A stretch of 10,697 bases of DNA. Source: Gammaproteobacteria bacterium. Its GTDB lineage: Bacteria; Pseudomonadota; Gammaproteobacteria; Enterobacterales; GCA-2746155. Both the position numbers and the translations under genes were made by a program. This document shows, piece after piece, positions 7,819 to 10,697 of the stretch. The notes under the pieces were generated by a model, which made no database searches, had not been told where the DNA came from, and worked only from the letters and a program-made list of their open reading frames with translations. Positions within the stretch are counted from its first letter, which is position 1; every line of letters starts with the position of its first letter. The DNA lies in assembly GCA_024206355.1 (NCBI GenBank), contig JAAGZM010000296.1, positions 1-10,697 on the forward strand. Direction: 5' to 3'.

Positions 7819-8570
7819 CTGAACTCATTTCAAGACACAAAAGGTTAAATAGTTGAATCTAAATCAATACTTTTCGAACGCGTAAAGGCGAATAAGTCAA
7901 ATAAACACTATATCTATCAATGCATGAAATTAGATATTACCTGTAGTCATCGTATTTTCCAATAGTCATGCCTTGAAAATTAACTGTTTTTCACAAAATA
8001 TCTACTTAATATTCGTTATTCTATCGCCATTTTCAGAGATTAGATACACGCAGCCCTACTAAATAGTATCTGAATAATTTCAAGTATACCTAAGGAAACA
8101 AACTATCAAAGGAAGAAGCTCTTTCATCTGGTAGTAGTGAAATCTTTGATTTGTTTGAATTTGAATTCTGGCCTGAGTCCGGTCCTTTGAGGTAGTGATA
8201 TCTAATCTGTAATTTTATATGGCTATTTGGATACTTAAGAGAATTGCAAAGTTTCTATGTTCTTAATCACAAAAGGCAGAGATACTGCAATAGACTGCTG
8301 TTTTTTTGGTAGGGTTGGTTGCGCCAATTTTTCGAAAAAGTTTAATTGAGGAACAAATGATTGTTGGGTAATGGTCAAAAAGAGGTCGCTTTCAGTCTAT
8401 ATTGAATACCCCTACTAGCCTATGGCAAAAATGGTATTAAACGCTGGATAGAAAATATATACGTTTATCTAAAGATATAGCTGACTGGCTCGAAGCTTCT
8501 GATGGTTATAAATTGAGTTAAAAAAGATGATTTCCCTTGCCTTTGATTAATCTTCCTTTAAACTCAAATT
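7819..8570. other. Gene-poor gap between the nos operon and the ferredoxin gene
   Basis: About 750 bases have no intact reading frame of convincing length on either strand. The left part (7819-8090) shows nothing I can assign beyond being upstream of the nos promoter. A short frame at 8094-8195 (plus strand, 33 residues, ending FEFWPESGPLR then a stop) has protein-like composition but no start codon and no recognised family. The right part (8384-8521) looks like decayed decarboxylase sequence and is listed separately. No clear sigma-70 promoter for the ferredoxin gene could be picked. Confidence 0.6.
8384..8521 (+). pseudogene. Possible remnant of a group II PLP-dependent decarboxylase
   Basis: One frame reads GRFQSILNTPTSLWQKWY, a stop at 8438-8440, then RLSKDIADWLEASDGYKLS and a stop at 8519-8521. 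A second frame across the stop reads LLAYGKNGIKRWIEN. Joining the frames gives GR, then LLAYGKNGIKRWIEN, then IRLSKDIADWLEAS-GYKL. This resembles from memory the pattern G-R...L-x-L-W...YG..G....IE..I.LA..IADWLE....YEL found after the PLP lysine in aromatic-amino-acid/tyrosine-type decarboxylases. Both ends are missing, there is no start codon, and at least one stop and a frame change are present. If the match is right this is a dead fragment. No function is implied, and the match needs a database search. Confidence 0.3.
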
Positions 8571-8900
8571 ATGCCATTAATTCAATACATTTCAGCTAAC
8601 AAAAAGATCACGGAAATAGAAGTTCCTGTAGGACTTACCGTCATGCACGGTGCAGTCGTTAATATGGTTGATGGTATACTTGCAGAATGTGGAGGCGCCC
8701 TAACCTGTGCAACTTGCCACTGTTATATCGATGATAACTGGACTGAAAAAACAGGCCTTGCAACTGCACATGAAAAACAAAAACTGAAGTTTGTTAATCA
8801 ACCAAAAGCTAACAGTCGCCTCAGTTGTCAGATTACAGTTGATGAAAGTTTGGATGGATTAAAAGTTTATCTCCCTGAATCTCAGGTCTGGAATAGATAA
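8571..8900 (+). CDS. [2Fe-2S] ferredoxin, adrenodoxin/putidaredoxin type
   Basis: A 109-residue soluble electron carrier. Four cluster cysteines are in the adrenodoxin spacing: C40, C46 and C49 (C-x5-C-x2-C within ECGGALTCATCHCY) and C86. Other family features are the E39-C40-G-G turn, the DGI segment before the cluster loop and the C-terminal LPESQ. Such ferredoxins carry electrons from an NAD(P)H-dependent reductase to cytochromes P450, ring-hydroxylating oxygenases or Fe-S assembly. No reductase, P450 or isc gene is in the window, so the partner is unknown. The ATG at 8571 gives the standard N-terminus, but no Shine-Dalgarno sequence is visible upstream (the region reads TTTAAACTCAAATT). 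The transporter gene starts one base after its stop, so the two are probably cotranscribed. The N-terminus is cytoplasmic, with no signal peptide. Confidence 0.92.
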   Translation: MPLIQYISANKKITEIEVPVGLTVMHGAVVNMVDGILAECGGALTCATCHCYIDDNWTEKTGLATAHEKQKLKFVNQPKANSRLSCQITVDESLDGLKVYLPESQVWNR

Positions 8901-8901
8901 C

Positions 8902-10128
8902 ATGTTAAAAGTCGTACGAACTATCTGGCCATTATTCTTTGGATTATTCCTTCTAGCTCTAGCTATTGGTGTGCAAAACTCGTTACTTGGTTTGCGTGCT
9001 TCAATTGAAAAATTTGATATTACGGTAACCGGCTTTATTATGTCCGGCTATTTTATTGGTTTCCTCTTTGGTTCAACTCAAGGCGCTAAATTTATTAAAA
9101 AAGTGGGACACGTTCGCACCTTTGGTGCTCTGACAGCCCTCGCCTCTATCAGTATATTAGTCCATGCAGTATTTGTTCTACCCTCAGTTTGGTTTGTGAT
9201 GAGAGTTTTCACAGGCCTTGCAATGTCTGGTATTTATGTTGTCGCTGAATCCTGGCTTAACCATGCTGCAAACGAAAAAAACCGAGGTCAAATTTTATCC
9301 ATCTATATGATCATAATGATGTTGGGATTTTTTGCCGGTCAATTTTTGTTAAATTTGGCGGCTCCAGAAAGTTTTGAATTGTTCGGGCTCATTTCTATAC
9401 TTGTTAGTTTTGCTGCGATCCCTATTTTAATTACCGTCACACCATCACCAGAAATTGAACAGACTCCAAGTGTAAGTATTCGAAAGTTATTCCAGTGGAC
9501 CTCATTCGGATTGATTGGCATATTTATCATTAATATTTGTGATGCGATGCTATTTGGCATGGCAGCGGTTTACGCAGCAACAATTGGCCTGTCTATTTTA
9601 GAATTATCTTATTTTATTGCAGCTTTTATTTTTGGTGGATTATTACTACAATGGCCTATTGGCTACTTGTCTGACAGAATTGATCGCAACATTGTAATTA
9701 CTCTAGTTTCAGGAGCTGCAGCCATATCAGCCTATTTTTGTACCTTACAAAGTAAAGACGATTTCCTATCATTACTTATATTTTCGACTCTATTGGGAGG
9801 TTTTTTATTGCCCTTGTACGCACTATTTATCGCCTTAGCAAATGATTATATGCGACCTGAAAAAATTGTAGCAGCTAGCAGTACTATTGTACTTGTGGGC
9901 GGCATGGGAGCAGCAACAGGTCCCTTAATTTCTGCAGTTATGATGGATTATATTGGACCTCAAGGGTTTTATTGGGGGATAGGTGCACTCTGCTTTGTTG
10001 TTTTTGCTATTGGTCTCTATCGAGTATTTTTTCATAGCTACATTCCTGAAGAAGATCGCCATGAGTTCTCAATTTATGCAGGCTATGCTGTAGCACCAGT
10101 TGTACATTCAGAATTAGATAGTCAGTAA
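8902..10128 (+). CDS. Major facilitator superfamily transporter, YcaD-like
   Basis: A 408-residue inner-membrane protein with about twelve hydrophobic helices and no signal peptide. The first-half loop (about 57-72, GSTQGAKFIKKVGH) corresponds to MFS motif A in weakened form. The second-half counterpart is WPIGYLSDRIDRN at 251-263. The AESWLN stretch at 115-120 followed by NRGQILSIYM resembles the YcaD-type subgroup, whose substrates are not established. Helices end near residue 377, followed by a 30-residue polar tail. It starts one base after the ferredoxin stop, with GGAA about 9 bases upstream of the ATG, so it is translationally close to its neighbour. Substrate and direction cannot be told from sequence. 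It is not obviously linked to the divergent nos operon. Confidence 0.9.
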   Translation: MLKVVRTIWPLFFGLFLLALAIGVQNSLLGLRASIEKFDITVTGFIMSGYFIGFLFGSTQGAKFIKKVGHVRTFGALTALASISILVHAVFVLPSVWFVMRVFTGLAMSGIYVVAESWLNHAANEKNRGQILSIYMIIMMLGFFAGQFLLNLAAPESFELFGLISILVSFAAIPILITVTPSPEIEQTPSVSIRKLFQWTSFGLIGIFIINICDAMLFGMAAVYAATIGLSILELSYFIAAFIFGGLLLQWPIGYLSDRIDRNIVITLVSGAAAISAYFCTLQSKDDFLSLLIFSTLLGGFLLPLYALFIALANDYMRPEKIVAASSTIVLVGGMGAATGPLISAVMMDYIGPQGFYWGIGALCFVVFAIGLYRVFFHSYIPEEDRHEFSIYAGYAVAPVVHSELDSQ

Positions 10129-10402
10129 TAGGCATTGATAGGTTAACTTCCGTCGGATTTCAAGAGAGTTGTCGCCTAAAGTTAAATTAAGCCGCCTTGT
10201 TTTTAGCCTTTTCAGGATTCAGATTAACTTCATCAATGACATCATCGTACCCAGTACAGTCGCTTCGCTCATGGGGCAAGTTTTCCTGATCTACTGCTCT
10301 TTACAGGTAATGTTGGATTGCGTTGATCTTCATGAACACTTCGTAGATATAAAACGTATCTTAAATTAGTCAGTACCGAAAAAAAGTGTGTACGCTTATT
10401 TG
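10129..10402. other. Intergenic region with possible coding debris
   Basis: No intact gene is seen. On the minus strand a frame from about 10345 down to about 10186 reads MKINAIQHYL, a stop, then RAVDQENLPHERSDC and on to EVNLNPEKAKNKAA and a stop. The composition is protein-like but the frame is broken, with no family recognised and no ribosome site. The plus-strand frame over the same bases has a leucine- and valine-rich composition without recognisable motifs and is judged a shadow. This may be a fragment of an old gene or transposase. Confidence 0.4.
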
Positions 10403-10446
10403 TTGTGCAACTAGTAAGAAAAATAAGCTATTTACTAGCTGCACAA
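10403..10446. terminator. Hairpin between convergent genes, likely bidirectional terminator
   Basis: Arms at 10403-10417 (TTGTGCAACTAGTAA) and 10432-10446 (TTACTAGCTGCACAA) pair over 15 bases with one mismatch or wobble around a 14-base loop. On the plus strand TTTTT follows at 10452-10456, 5 bases after the stem. On the minus strand a run of seven T lies about 20 bases beyond the stem. An imperfect outer pair (GTGTGTAC near 10386-10393 with GTGCACAC near 10466-10473) could extend the structure. It lies between the transporter and the convergent GlyGly-CTERM gene, which fits transcription termination from both sides. Confidence 0.6.
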
Positions 10447-10462
10447 TGATCTTTTTAATTTA

Positions 10463-10697
10463 TTAGTGCACACGATATATTTTACGAATTGATAACGGTA
10501 GCAATAATAATAATATTAACCAAGAGCTACTACCGCCACTTGAAGTATTTGTATCGTTGTCTGATGTTGGAGCTATGACCGAAACGGTTATATTCTCAGA
10601 AGAGGATGCTCCTCTAAAGTCAGTCGCGGTGAATTTAAAGATTAAGGTTTGCGCGCTAGTTGGCGCAGTAAAAGTTGCTGATAAGGTTTCAGCATTA
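10463..10697 (-). CDS. GlyGly-CTERM surface/exported protein, C-terminal end only
   Basis: Partial gene entering from the right edge; 77 complete residues are visible before the TAA at 10463-10465. Residues 1-42 of the visible part (from AETLSATFTAP to ENITVSVIAP) are Thr/Ser-rich beta-strand sequence like a PKD/cadherin-type or related immunoglobulin-like repeat. A polar linker (TSDNDTNT) leads to SSGGSSSWLILLLLLPLSIRK: a small Gly/Ser motif, one hydrophobic helix, then basic residues. This tripartite tail is the GlyGly-CTERM signal, known from Vibrio and Shewanella proteins that rhombosortase processes during type II secretion to the surface. The catalytic or binding part of the protein lies outside the window, so its role is unknown. 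It is convergent with the transporter and separated from it by a hairpin. Confidence 0.88.
   Translation of the reverse strand, partial: NAETLSATFTAPTSAQTLIFKFTATDFRGASSSENITVSVIAPTSDNDTNTSSGGSSSWLILLLLLPLSIRKIYRVH

Noticed and set aside
10169..10369. Plus-strand 66-codon frame after the transporter
   Set aside because: It starts without a ribosome site, has no motif, and overlaps the more protein-like but broken minus-strand frame.
1..10697. CRISPR arrays, tRNA or rRNA genes, and complete insertion sequences
   Set aside because: No regularly spaced repeats, no cloverleaf-like or rRNA sequence and no intact transposase were noticed on either strand by eye.

Overview
The window is AT-rich DNA that looks gammaproteobacterial. 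Its core is a complete nitrous oxide reductase (nos) cluster of the Tat-exported, nosR-containing type (clade I), read entirely on the minus strand in the order nosR-nosZ-nosD-nosF-nosY-nosL. The low G+C, the clade I nos layout, an adrenodoxin-type ferredoxin and a GlyGly-CTERM protein at the right edge together point to a marine-type gammaproteobacterium. The genus cannot be fixed from this sequence alone.

Layout. Positions 1-255 hold the first 85 residues of the copper lipoprotein NosL, cut by the window edge. Positions 312-2095 hold nosY and nosF, the ABC transporter, with a 4-base ATGA overlap. Positions 2082-3416 hold nosD, which overlaps nosF by 14 bases. Positions 3511-5430 hold nosZ with every expected CuZ and CuA ligand present, and 5554-7728 hold nosR. 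A 16-bp hairpin lies between nosZ and nosD. Upstream of nosR is a perfect TTGAT-N4-ATCAA box (7805-7818), centred 41.5 bases from the start point implied by a TATTCT -10 element. This is the class II geometry of FNR-family activators and fits oxygen- or nitric-oxide-responsive control of the whole cluster.

Positions 7819-8570 carry no intact gene. Near the right end of that stretch is what looks like a decayed internal fragment of a group II PLP-dependent decarboxylase. Then, on the plus strand, come a [2Fe-2S] ferredoxin (8571-8900) and, one base later, a YcaD-like major facilitator transporter (8902-10128). Positions 10129-10402 hold only possible coding debris. A 15-bp hairpin (10403-10446) separates the transporter from a convergent minus-strand gene, of which only the C-terminal 77 residues are visible. 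These form a beta-sandwich-like segment ending in a GlyGly-CTERM sorting signal.

How the genes work together: NosZ reduces N2O to N2 in the periplasm. NosR, a membrane flavo-iron-sulfur protein, supplies electrons and supports NosZ maturation. NosDFY and NosL deliver copper and sulfur to build the CuZ centre. No nosX/apbE flavin transferase for NosR lies in the window. I found no wholly new system. The points most worth checking are the regulatory geometry upstream of nosR, the nosZ-nosD hairpin, the decarboxylase remnant, the ferredoxin-transporter pair and the GlyGly-CTERM protein.
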